From: Aquirhabdus sp.
Lineage (GTDB): Bacteria; Pseudomonadota; Gammaproteobacteria; Pseudomonadales; Moraxellaceae
Reading direction: 5' to 3'
NCBI GenBank assembly: GCA_030151145.1
Contig: JASLEL010000015.1
Span: 1 to 12,897, forward strand
Length of the DNA stretch: 12,897 bases
Shown: positions 7,189 through 12,897 of the stretch, piece after piece
Layout of the letters: each line of letters opens with the position of its first letter
Position numbering within the stretch: the first letter of the stretch is position 1
Program-made: the position numbers and the translations under genes
Notes under the pieces: generated by a model
The model's database searches: none
What the model was told of the DNA's origin: nothing
The model's input: the letters and a program-made list of their open reading frames with translations, nothing else

Positions 7189-7482
7189 ATGCGATCTCCC
7201 GTCATCACCAATGATCTCGAACACCAACACCTCATCCTGCACTGGCCGGATGGGGTAATTCAAACCCTCACGCATCACGAGTTGCGTCTGGCCTGCCGCT
7301 GTGCCTACTGTCGGGCTGATCGATTGAGACCTGTAGCACCACCCTCCACTCAGATCGGCATTCGCGCCATACAAACACAGGGATATGGGCTACAGTTGAT
7401 CTTTGACGATGGTCATGATCGCGGGATTTTTCCTTGGTCTTATTTGCGCGGGCTGATCGTAGCGACCGCCTCCCTGTCATAA
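7189..7482 (+). CDS. DUF971 family protein (gamma-butyrobetaine hydroxylase N-terminal-like domain)
   Basis: A 97-aa protein matching DUF971 (PF06155). It has the early L-x-W-x-D-G pattern (ILHWPDG), the cysteine segment LRLACRCAYCRADRL, and the closing GYGLQLIFDDGHDRGIFPWSYLRGL. The family occurs alone, as the N-terminal metal-binding domain of gamma-butyrobetaine/trimethyllysine hydroxylases, and next to or fused with Mrp/ApbC-type Fe-S carriers, so a metal or Fe-S role is plausible. Here three Cys (ACRCAYC) are kept. The gene follows the HEAT gene by 14 bp with GAGG at 7179-7182, and its stop codon lies inside the terminator inverted repeat. It is thus the last gene of the operon. A role in cofactor insertion for the AprAB-like enzyme is inference. 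Confidence 0.92.
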   Translation: MRSPVITNDLEHQHLILHWPDGVIQTLTHHELRLACRCAYCRADRLRPVAPPSTQIGIRAIQTQGYGLQLIFDDGHDRGIFPWSYLRGLIVATASLS

Positions 7483-7517
7483 AAAAACGCCTGTGTTACA
7501 GGCGTTTTTTTATGACA
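7475..7517. terminator. Perfect bidirectional intrinsic terminator
   Basis: Two 20-nt arms (7475-7494 and 7498-7517) are perfect inverted repeats around a GTT loop. The core is CGCCTGT/ACAGGCG flanked by A7 and T7, so it works as stem plus U-run on both strands. It should end the + strand operon and also the - strand regulator transcript coming from 7612. The DUF971 TAA stop (7480-7482) is within the left arm. Confidence 0.95.
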
Positions 7518-7611
7518 TCAGCATCGTCTTGAACATCCAGACGACCATCCATTGACCTCTCACGCAGATGCGCCTGATAAACTGACACATAGCATCGTCC
7601 AGCAATGTCGT
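7518..7611. other. Short intergenic spacer
   Basis: Between the bidirectional terminator and the regulator stop codon. I see no gene, repeat or promoter in it. Confidence 0.6.
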
Positions 7612-8763
7612 TTAGCAAAGCTCGGAATCAGCAGTTTCTTTTAGAAAGCCATGGCGCTTGAGCAATGTGCGCATCACATTACGCGTAACCCCCAAAGACA
7701 CCGCCGCATGGACCTGATTGTGCTTGCTGTATTTAAACGCCTCGCTGACGATCAATTGCTCAAGCTGATCAAACAGATTAGGCCGCGCCTGCTCAAAGAA
7801 AATACGTAACTGGCGGGCGATCTCCTCCATTGATCCTTGTACCTCGGCACTATCGCGACTACTCGCAGGAACATCAGCAGCCTCCGTCCGATATGAATGC
7901 ATAGGAATGCTATGGGTACGCGGTCCGGTCAAACTCACGGACTGAGGACCGATTTTTAAATGCGATTTTTCAATTTCAGCACTGTCTGCGACCAGCACGG
8001 CGAAGTGAATGACATTCTCAAGCTCACGGATATTGCCGGGCCAGTCATAGTTCAACAATGCATCACGGGCGCTTTTCATGAGGCACGGGATGTCCATGCC
8101 CATGCGCTTGCTGTAATGACGCAAAAAATGCTGTGCCAGCGGGATAATATCTCCCGGACGATCACGTAGCGGGGGAAGCTCGATATGGGCAATATTGATC
8201 CGGTACAGCAGGTCCTGCCGGAAATGACCGGCCTGTACGGCACGGCTCAAATCAACGTTGGTCGCGGCGACAATACGCACATCGACAGGTATCGGCTTAC
8301 GCGCTCCAATCCGCACGACCTCACGCTCCTGCAAGACACGCAGCAGCTTGACCTGCAAGTGGAGTGGTAGATCACCGATCTCATCCAGAAACAACGTGCC
8401 GCCGTTGGCCGCTTCAAACCAGCCTTCACGGCGGCCGATCGCACCGGTGAACGATCCCGCTTCATGACCGAACAGCTCGCTTTCGGCCAGTTGATCATTG
8501 ATCGCACCGCAGTTCACCGCCAGAAACGGCCCTTTGCGACCACTGAGCTGATGAATATGTCGGGCTACCAGCTCTTTACCGGTGCCCGTTTCGCCGATGA
8601 TCATGACCGGCGCCTCGCTGGGTGCCAGCCGCTCGATCAAGCCTAAAATATTGGCGGACACCGGATCATGAAAAACCAGTGCCCGCGCGCGAATACTCAA
8701 AGGCTGGGCATTCTGCCCCTCCAAAGACAATACCACCGGTCGATGCCAGCTTTCTTCTCTCAT
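7612..8763 (-). CDS. Sigma-54-dependent activator without sensor domain, SfnR-like
   Basis: Enhancer-binding protein that should open sigma-54 promoters using ATP. After only about 28 N-terminal residues comes the AAA+ domain: Walker A GETGTGKE (57-64), sigma-54 contact loop ELFGHEAGSFTGA (96-108), Walker B GGTLFLDEIGD (121-131), and sensor II WPGNIRELEN (241-250). The loop reads GSFTGA rather than canonical GAFTGA. A linker of about 60 residues leads to a helix-turn-helix at about 343-372 (KYSKHNQVHAAVSLGVTRNV), ending in LLKRHGFL, as in SfnR and relatives. No receiver, PAS or GAF domain exists, so activity is probably set by expression level or a partner. The ATG at 8763 is the first possible start because an in-frame stop lies two codons upstream; the ribosome-binding site is poor. 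Sigma-54-type promoters stand ahead of the two neighbouring + strand units, its likely targets. Confidence 0.93.
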   Translation of the reverse strand: MREESWHRPVVLSLEGQNAQPLSIRARALVFHDPVSANILGLIERLAPSEAPVMIIGETGTGKELVARHIHQLSGRKGPFLAVNCGAINDQLAESELFGHEAGSFTGAIGRREGWFEAANGGTLFLDEIGDLPLHLQVKLLRVLQEREVVRIGARKPIPVDVRIVAATNVDLSRAVQAGHFRQDLLYRINIAHIELPPLRDRPGDIIPLAQHFLRHYSKRMGMDIPCLMKSARDALLNYDWPGNIRELENVIHFAVLVADSAEIEKSHLKIGPQSVSLTGPRTHSIPMHSYRTEAADVPASSRDSAEVQGSMEEIARQLRIFFEQARPNLFDQLEQLIVSEAFKYSKHNQVHAAVSLGVTRNVMRTLLKRHGFLKETADSELC

Positions 8764-8789
8764 AAGTCATAACCAATTCATCTGAGGAT

Positions 8790-8838
8790 GGAGTTGCCCA
8801 CACGCCAAAGCGACGACCCCTCATCACCGGGCAACTCC
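8790..8838. repeat. Perfect 10-bp inverted repeat with 29-nt spacer
   Basis: GGAGTTGCCC (8790-8799) and GGGCAACTCC (8829-8838) are exact inverted copies. On the - strand the pair ends 26 nt before the activator start codon, so it may form an mRNA hairpin in its leader. Alternatively each arm is a protein half-site, which would lie about 270-320 bp upstream of the sigma-54 promoter at 9110. No U-run follows on either side, so it is not an intrinsic terminator. Confidence 0.7.
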
Positions 8839-8931
8839 GACCTCACTATGATACGACCGATGAGATACATGAGTTATACAAATTCCCCGATTGCTTATTC
8901 ACACTGTCTCTAACAAAACATTCAACTTATC

Positions 8932-8963
8932 AATATTTTAACCATCCGTTTGGTTAAAATATT
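8932..8963. promoter_or_regulatory. Perfect 13-bp inverted repeat, candidate operator
   Basis: AATATTTTAACCA and TGGTTAAAATATT are exact inverted copies around the 6-nt centre TCCGTT. The core AACCA-N6-TGGTT has the look of a dimeric-regulator operator; TetR-family sites often have this shape. It could instead be the enhancer for the adjacent sigma-54 activator, being about 150-180 bp upstream of the -24/-12 promoter. The stem lacks a following U-run, so a terminator role is unlikely. Confidence 0.65.
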
Positions 8964-9109
8964 TCTGTGTATAACCCAACAGATTCAAACGCCTGTCCTT
9001 GATGAAATTTCAACATCTGACGCAATCCGATTTTATACATAATCTCCATAATTAATGTAGCCACCTGATTAATTTAAACAAAAATATCATCTTCGATTCT
9101 GCTACTCAC

Positions 9110-9125
9110 AGGCATGTCCTTTGCT
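9110..9125 (+). promoter_or_regulatory. Sigma-54 (-24/-12) promoter for the DUF6152 operon
   Basis: AGGCATG-TCCT-TTGCT matches the consensus TGGCACG-N4-TTGCW at nearly all informative positions, with the required GG-N10-GC spacing (GG at 9111-9112, GC at 9123-9124). The predicted transcript start is near 9136, leaving an 83-nt leader before the ATG at 9219. A sigma-54 activator gene next door supports it. Confidence 0.7.
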
Positions 9126-9218
9126 CCCACCCCTATACCCCAATGCCGTCACTGATGCGCACCCTGCATCCACGCAATCCATGACATGCACTACACCTGC
9201 TTTTTTCAGGAGATGATG

Positions 9219-9716
9219 ATGAAACGCTTTTCTACACCCGCTGATACATCAGCAACATCGACAGGCACCCGCACACGACTGGGCACCGCTCTGATCGCAA
9301 GCCTTGTACTCGGAAGCACGCTGGTATTGTCGATACCCACGGCAGAAGCCCACCATGCCTTCGCAGCAGAATACGACGGCAATCAACCGATCGTTGCAAC
9401 CGGTACCGTGACCAAGGTGCAATGGGTCAATCCTCATAGCTGGCTCTACCTTGATATCAAAGGTAGCGATGGCAAAGTCACCAACTGGGGATTTGAGTTC
9501 GGCGCGCCCTTCTCGCTCAAGGAGCAAGGCTTAAATAAAACATCCCTGCCAATCGGCACCACCGTCACGGTACATGGCTTTAAAGCCAAAAGCGGACTGA
9601 ACTATGCCTATGCCGCAACGGTGACACTGCCCGATGGCAATGTCTATAAAGTGGGCGGTGCAGGTGACGCACCACCAGCTCCCGGCGCCAAACCTGCAGC
9701 CGGTGGAGGTCAGTAA
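9219..9716 (+). CDS. Exported DUF6152 family protein
   Basis: A 165-aa secreted protein, first gene of a three-gene unit. Of four in-frame ATGs I chose 9219 because AGGAG at 9208-9212 lies 6 nt before it; the ATG at 9186 would add 11 residues with no ribosome-binding site. A signal peptide ends near residue 44 (hydrophobic ALIASLVLGSTLVLS, then TAEA), so the mature protein would begin His-His-Ala-Phe. The mature part has the DUF6152 pattern HHAFAAEYD, GTVTKVQWVNPHSWLYLDIKG, NWGFEFGAPFSL and GTTVTVHGFKAKSG. It ends in a Pro/Gly/Ala-rich tail of about 20 residues. The fold is probably a small beta barrel; the biochemical role of the family is not known to me. Its stop codon overlaps the next start (TAATG), showing translational coupling. 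Confidence 0.9.
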   Translation: MKRFSTPADTSATSTGTRTRLGTALIASLVLGSTLVLSIPTAEAHHAFAAEYDGNQPIVATGTVTKVQWVNPHSWLYLDIKGSDGKVTNWGFEFGAPFSLKEQGLNKTSLPIGTTVTVHGFKAKSGLNYAYAATVTLPDGNVYKVGGAGDAPPAPGAKPAAGGGQ

Positions 9717-10648
9717 TGAGGTCGAAAATGAAAGTATCGCAGTCCTTGCCGCGCGTCTCTCGGCTCAAACAACAGACACTTGCACTCAGCACATTGACGC
9801 TTGCGATGAGTAGCCTACTCCTCACACAGACCTCACAGGCAGATACGGCCCCTCATCAGCATAAAGCCAAAACTGCCGCACATGTCGCTGCTGACAGTAT
9901 CCCCCGTCTGGCCAACGGCAAGCCCGACTTCTCCGGGATCTGGCAGACCACGAGTGCAGGTGACTATGATCTGGAGCCGCATTCGGCTCGTAAAGATGCG
10001 CCACCCAGTGCAGGCATCATCGATGATCATGGCACCATCCCTTATCTGCCGGACGCACTCAAGCAGAAACAACAAAACTTTGCCGCCCGCGCAACCGATG
10101 ATCCGCGTCTGAAGTGCTACTCAACCGGTGTACCGCGTGGCGTCTACTACCCAGAGCCATTCCAGATTTTTGAGCGGGATCAGGATCTGACCGTGCTGCA
10201 GCAATTTGGTCACTCGGTGCGGACCGTCTATACCAATGGCACCAATCACCCCGGCCCTGATGATGCCAACGACTGGTGGCTCGGTGACTCTCGCGGTCAT
10301 TGGGAAGGCGATACGCTCGTGGTGGACGTGACGGATTTCAATGACCAGACCTGGCTCGACCGTGCAGGCAACTTCCATAGTGATGCCCTGCATGTAGTCG
10401 AAAAATGGCATTTCCTTGATGCCAATACCATCGAATATCACGCCACGCTGGAAGACCCCAAGGTCTATAGCCACCCCTGGAGCCTCAGCGTCATCCTGAA
10501 TCGTCACCGCGAGAAGGATTTCCAATTGATCGAAGACTACTGCTACACGCTGAACTACGACCAGTTTTATCCCATCCCAGCCGCCAATGCGACGCCTGCC
10601 GCCGAGGCTGCTGCGAGTGACCCACTGGTCCTGACGCCCGGCCGCTAA
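9716..10648 (+). CDS. Exported protein of unknown function, first of two related copies
   Basis: A 310-aa protein with a signal peptide ending TSQA at residue 42, hence probably periplasmic or secreted. After a His-rich start (PHQHK) comes IPRLANGKPDFSGIWQ, a pattern seen in many uncharacterised exported proteins. A central DPRLKCYSTGVPRGVYYPEPFQ follows, then the conserved core GDSRGHWEGDTLVVDVTDF, HVVEKW, IEYHATLEDPKVYSHPW and an EDYC near the end. Two Cys remain in the mature chain, so a disulfide is possible. The same core recurs in the next gene. Its ATG overlaps the preceding stop by one base, with GGAGGT just upstream, so the two are translationally coupled. I know of no tested function for this family. 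A periplasmic partner of the DUF6152 protein is the simplest reading. Confidence 0.88.
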   Translation: MRSKMKVSQSLPRVSRLKQQTLALSTLTLAMSSLLLTQTSQADTAPHQHKAKTAAHVAADSIPRLANGKPDFSGIWQTTSAGDYDLEPHSARKDAPPSAGIIDDHGTIPYLPDALKQKQQNFAARATDDPRLKCYSTGVPRGVYYPEPFQIFERDQDLTVLQQFGHSVRTVYTNGTNHPGPDDANDWWLGDSRGHWEGDTLVVDVTDFNDQTWLDRAGNFHSDALHVVEKWHFLDANTIEYHATLEDPKVYSHPWSLSVILNRHREKDFQLIEDYCYTLNYDQFYPIPAANATPAAEAAASDPLVLTPGR

Positions 10649-10699
10649 CCCCTTCACGACACGACATATACCCTCTGCTCAAGCAGACACGAGGACACC

Positions 10700-11710
10700 A
10701 TGAACGCGATAAATCAACGGCGCTATCTCCGATCCGGCTATGTGATGATCGGCCTGCTCGGCCTTGCGCCGATGGCCAACTTTGCCGCCGACAGCAGCCC
10801 CGCCAGTACACCGGCAACAACCACCAGCCCCACCCCCGCCAAAAAACCGCAAGGCGGCGGCATGGGCTGGGATAAAAAGTACGACATCGTGCCGCAAAGT
10901 GCATGGACCGGTCCGCGTCTGGCCGACGGGCAGCCTGACGTCCAAGGCCACTGGTCCAATACCGTCTCCAACCAGTCTAACTTCACCGATCCGCAAGGCG
11001 GCATCCCCGGCGATCCGCAAGGCCGCCCACCCAAAGGAGACCGAACTGACCGCGCACCGAGCCGTGTAACCGATCCTGCGGATGGTCAGATCCCCTATCA
11101 GTCATGGGCCTATGACAAGCAGCAGGAATTCCTCAAATTCTTCTTCAACCCCATCAAGCCCGGCTACGTGGAGCCACTGGCACGCTGCGCCCCGGGTGGT
11201 GTACCCAAATCCCTCTACTGGCACGGCTATGAGGTACGTCAGTATCCCGGCTATGTCGTCTTCCTGTTTAACTCAGGCACACGGGTGATCCATCTGGACG
11301 GCAAACCTCACCTGCCAGAACAGATCAAACTGTGGAATGCCGACTCGCGCGGACACTGGGAGGGCAATACACTGATCGTGGATGTCGCCAATAACAATGC
11401 CAAGGCCCGCTTTGCACGGACCGGTGAATTTGCCAGTGAAAATGTGCATATCGTCGAGAAATATATCTTCTCCAATGACGGCAAGCGCTATACCTATCAG
11501 GCTGTGGTGACCGATCCAACCGTCTATACCCGCCCTTGGACTGTCACTATTCCAGCCAAACGCTGGACGGCAGATGACAAGCCGAATGGCTGGCACTTTG
11601 AGGTTAATCTGAATAGCCGCGATGCCAAAGGTGGACCACCGATCATTGAGCATGAAGAGCGCATCTGCGCCGAAAACAATGGCGGCTTTGGCAAAGGCGC
11701 CAAGACCTGA
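10700..11710 (+). CDS. Exported protein of unknown function, second of two related copies
   Basis: A 336-aa exported protein related to the one before it. The signal peptide is short and ends NFA about residue 29. A low-complexity Ser/Thr/Pro linker follows, then a Gly-rich patch (PQGGGMGWD). The shared features are RLADGQPDVQGHW, the ARCAPGGVPKSLYWHGYEV segment, NADSRGHWEGNTLIVDVANN, HIVEKY, YTYQAVVTDPTVYTRPW and a late EERIC. It differs in a Gly/Pro/Asp-rich insert (DPQGGIPGDPQGRPPKGD) and a longer C-terminus. GAGGA at 10691-10695 gives a good ribosome-binding site, and the gap to the preceding gene is 51 bp. Duplication and divergence of one ancestral gene is the likely origin. Function unknown; the context of a sigma-54 promoter and a TonB receptor points to handling of an external compound. 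Confidence 0.88.
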   Translation: MNAINQRRYLRSGYVMIGLLGLAPMANFAADSSPASTPATTTSPTPAKKPQGGGMGWDKKYDIVPQSAWTGPRLADGQPDVQGHWSNTVSNQSNFTDPQGGIPGDPQGRPPKGDRTDRAPSRVTDPADGQIPYQSWAYDKQQEFLKFFFNPIKPGYVEPLARCAPGGVPKSLYWHGYEVRQYPGYVVFLFNSGTRVIHLDGKPHLPEQIKLWNADSRGHWEGNTLIVDVANNNAKARFARTGEFASENVHIVEKYIFSNDGKRYTYQAVVTDPTVYTRPWTVTIPAKRWTADDKPNGWHFEVNLNSRDAKGGPPIIEHEERICAENNGGFGKGAKT

Positions 11711-11753
11711 TTTTTCAGCTCTGACTCTCAGCCTAATCCCATCCCCAACCGCC

Positions 11754-11780
11754 TGACCCGGTCCTAGTACCGGGTCATTT
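11754..11780 (+). terminator. Hairpin terminator after the DUF6152 unit
   Basis: TGACCCGGT (11754-11762) pairs perfectly with ACCGGGTCA (11769-11777) around the loop CCTAGT. It is followed by only three T (11778-11780) and then CTGCC, so termination may be partial, which could explain the second hairpin downstream. Confidence 0.7.
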
Positions 11781-11833
11781 CTGCCTACTTGATCCAAATA
11801 CGCCGATCGCAGACTACATACTGTTACAGATGC

Positions 11834-11865
11834 AGCAGCAGCTCTCGACTGGCTGCTGCTTTCTT
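11834..11865 (+). terminator. Second, tandem hairpin terminator
   Basis: AGCAGCAGC (11834-11842) pairs with GCTGCTGCT (11852-11860) around a 9-nt loop. The following TTCTT, with the last T of the stem, supplies a short broken U-run. Placed 54 nt after the first hairpin, it likely backs it up. Confidence 0.65.
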
Positions 11866-11962
11866 AACAACATCGTTTATACCCAAGAAAAACAAGACCA
11901 TTTAATAAAGTTAAAATACTGTTATACATAAATAAAATTATTAAAATTTAAAATAAATCGCA

Positions 11963-11978
11963 TGGCATAGCGGTTGCT
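11963..11978 (+). promoter_or_regulatory. Sigma-54 (-24/-12) promoter for the TonB-dependent receptor
   Basis: TGGCATA-GCGG-TTGCT fits TGGCACG-N4-TTGCW with exact GG-N10-GC spacing (GG 11964-11965, GC 11976-11977). The predicted start site is near 11989, 30 nt before the receptor ATG. It shares GGCAT and TTGCT with the promoter at 9110, which suggests the same control. The AT-rich DNA upstream would favour bending by IHF, though I found no clear IHF consensus. Confidence 0.75.
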
Positions 11979-12018
11979 CTATAGCTGGTTCTTGTGTTTA
12001 TTCCTGACAGGACCCGAA

Positions 12019-12897
12019 ATGCCTTTTACGCCACAGTCGATCCAGCTTCCTTTCCCACGCACGGCCCTTTACTCAGCCATGATCGTGACGACACTGCTTA
12101 CATTCGGACTGACGACCAGCTCATCTAGCCATGCCGACGATATTCAGCCGGTGCAACCAGCCAACTCAAATGCAACCACGGCAAACCCGACCCCGGATCA
12201 GCCCGCTGCGGCCTCATCCGATGCGCCTACAACCGCAGACCGTGTGGTGGTGGTCGCACGTAAGCGTGAAGAACTCGCACAGAATGTCCCCGTGCCGGTG
12301 AGCGTGATCGGCGGCACGCAGATCGACCGTGACAATACATACACCATTCAGGATCTCACCGAGAAGGCCCCCGGCCTGACTGCCACCACCCCGAATGCCC
12401 GCCGGACGGGGATCTCCATCCGCGGCATCGGCAAAGCCAGCGGCAATGACAACATGCAGGCCGCTGTCGGCGTGATCGTGGATGACGTCGCCCTCACCCA
12501 CGTGGGCATGAGCTATCAGGACTTCACCGATCTGGATCACGTCGAAGTGCTGCGCGGCCCGCAAGGCACGCTCTTGGGTAAAAACACTACCATGGGCGCG
12601 ATCAACTACGTCAGCAAGCTCCCCAGCTTTACCCCGCATGGCTCCATCTCGCTGGGTGGGGGTCTGAATAAAGACGGCCTACAGCTCAACGCCTCACAGA
12701 CCGACGCCATCATTGATGATGTACTGGCCTATCGGGCGTCTTTCTTTGTCGATCAGCAGCGTGGCGACCTTAAGAACGTCAGCCCGGCCGGCGGCTATCA
12801 GCAAGAAAAAAACCGCTACGGTGGCCGTCTACAGTTCCTCTGGAAACCTGCTGATAATCTGAAAATTCGCCTCAATCTGGATGAAGCCCTGAGTAAC
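12019..12897 (+). CDS. TonB-dependent outer-membrane receptor, partial (3' end beyond window)
   Basis: The first 293 codons of an outer-membrane active transporter; the frame is open to the window edge. The ATG at 12019 has AGGA at 12009-12012. A signal peptide ends SHA near residue 39, followed by an Ala/Pro/Thr-rich linker to about residue 72. The TonB box is in DRVVVVARKREE (74-85). The plug domain follows: NVPVPVSVIGGTQIDR, TIQDLTEKAPGL, ISIRGIG, GVIVDDV, DLDHVEVLRGPQGTLLGKNTTMGAINYVSK. From about residue 205 the barrel begins with alternating beta strands (GSISLGGGLN, LAYRASFFVDQQRGDL). The style resembles receptors common in degraders of complex organic compounds, as well as siderophore receptors. 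The substrate cannot be told. Its own sigma-54 promoter suggests substrate- or nutrient-controlled expression linked to the neighbouring activator. Confidence 0.93.
   Translation, partial: MPFTPQSIQLPFPRTALYSAMIVTTLLTFGLTTSSSSHADDIQPVQPANSNATTANPTPDQPAAASSDAPTTADRVVVVARKREELAQNVPVPVSVIGGTQIDRDNTYTIQDLTEKAPGLTATTPNARRTGISIRGIGKASGNDNMQAAVGVIVDDVALTHVGMSYQDFTDLDHVEVLRGPQGTLLGKNTTMGAINYVSKLPSFTPHGSISLGGGLNKDGLQLNASQTDAIIDDVLAYRASFFVDQQRGDLKNVSPAGGYQQEKNRYGGRLQFLWKPADNLKIRLNLDEALSN

Larger units (their letters stand above)
8764..9218. promoter_or_regulatory. Divergent AT-rich control region between the activator and the DUF6152 operon
   Basis: A 455-bp stretch with no convincing gene and clearly lower GC than its flanks. 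It holds a 10-bp inverted repeat (8790-8838), a 13-bp inverted repeat (8932-8963), a TGAAATTTCA palindrome (9003-9012), and a -24/-12 promoter (9110-9125). The length and layout fit a sigma-54 promoter with upstream activator sites, shared with the leader of the divergent regulator gene. Confidence 0.75.
11711..12018. other. Intergenic region with two terminators and a sigma-54 promoter
   Basis: The 308-bp gap has no supportable gene. Its first half holds two hairpin terminators, and its second half (about 11870-11960) is strongly AT-rich and leads to a -24/-12 promoter. The DUF6152 unit and the TonB receptor gene are therefore likely transcribed separately. Confidence 0.75.

Noticed and set aside
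7150..7480. Open frames on the - strand opposite the DUF971 gene
   Set aside because: The + strand frame has a clear DUF971 match and ribosome-binding site; the opposite frames show no family features.
10672..10691. TCTGCT-CA-AGCAGA stem before the third exported-protein gene
   Set aside because: The loop is too short and the stem is small; it probably arises by chance near the ribosome-binding site.
12214..12639. Open frame on the - strand inside the TonB receptor gene
   Set aside because: The + strand encodes a clear TonB box and plug domain over the same bases.

Overview
The window looks like a proteobacterial chromosome, most likely gammaproteobacterial. The signs are moderately high GC coding DNA with AT-rich intergenic regions, an SfnR-like sigma-54 activator, GG-N10-GC promoters and a TonB-dependent receptor. 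I cannot name the genus. No rRNA, tRNA, IS element, CRISPR array or phage gene is visible.

Region A (1-7517, all + strand) reads as one tightly spaced transcription unit. It holds a GntR/UTRA regulator, an adenylylsulfate-reductase-alpha-like flavoprotein, a short AprB-like two-[4Fe-4S] ferredoxin, and a complete ABC importer of the nitrate/sulfonate/taurine class (binding protein, permease, ATPase). A ten-repeat HEAT protein and a DUF971 protein follow, and a perfect 43-nt bidirectional terminator closes the unit. The logical reading is that a small, probably sulfur-containing or anionic, substrate is imported and oxidised or reduced by an AprAB-like enzyme, with the last two genes as accessory or assembly factors and the GntR protein sensing a ligand. 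The substrate is not known. Residues expected to bind APS do not all appear to be kept, and the binding protein carries a NosL-like C-terminal extension.

Region B (7612-8763, - strand) is a sigma-54 enhancer-binding protein with no N-terminal sensor domain. It resembles SfnR, the activator of dimethyl sulfone use in Pseudomonas.

Region C (8764-12897, + strand) starts with a 455-bp AT-rich control region holding two perfect inverted repeats and a good -24/-12 promoter. Then come three exported proteins: a DUF6152 protein and two related proteins with a shared WEGxTLxVDV core. Two tandem hairpin terminators follow. A second good -24/-12 promoter lies in an AT-rich leader ahead of a TonB-dependent receptor that runs off the window. 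Because the only sigma-54 activator in view sits beside both sigma-54 promoters, regions B and C probably form one regulon: outer-membrane uptake plus periplasmic handling of an unknown compound.

The main points of interest are the AprAB-like importer module and the sigma-54-controlled DUF6152/TonB-receptor module.
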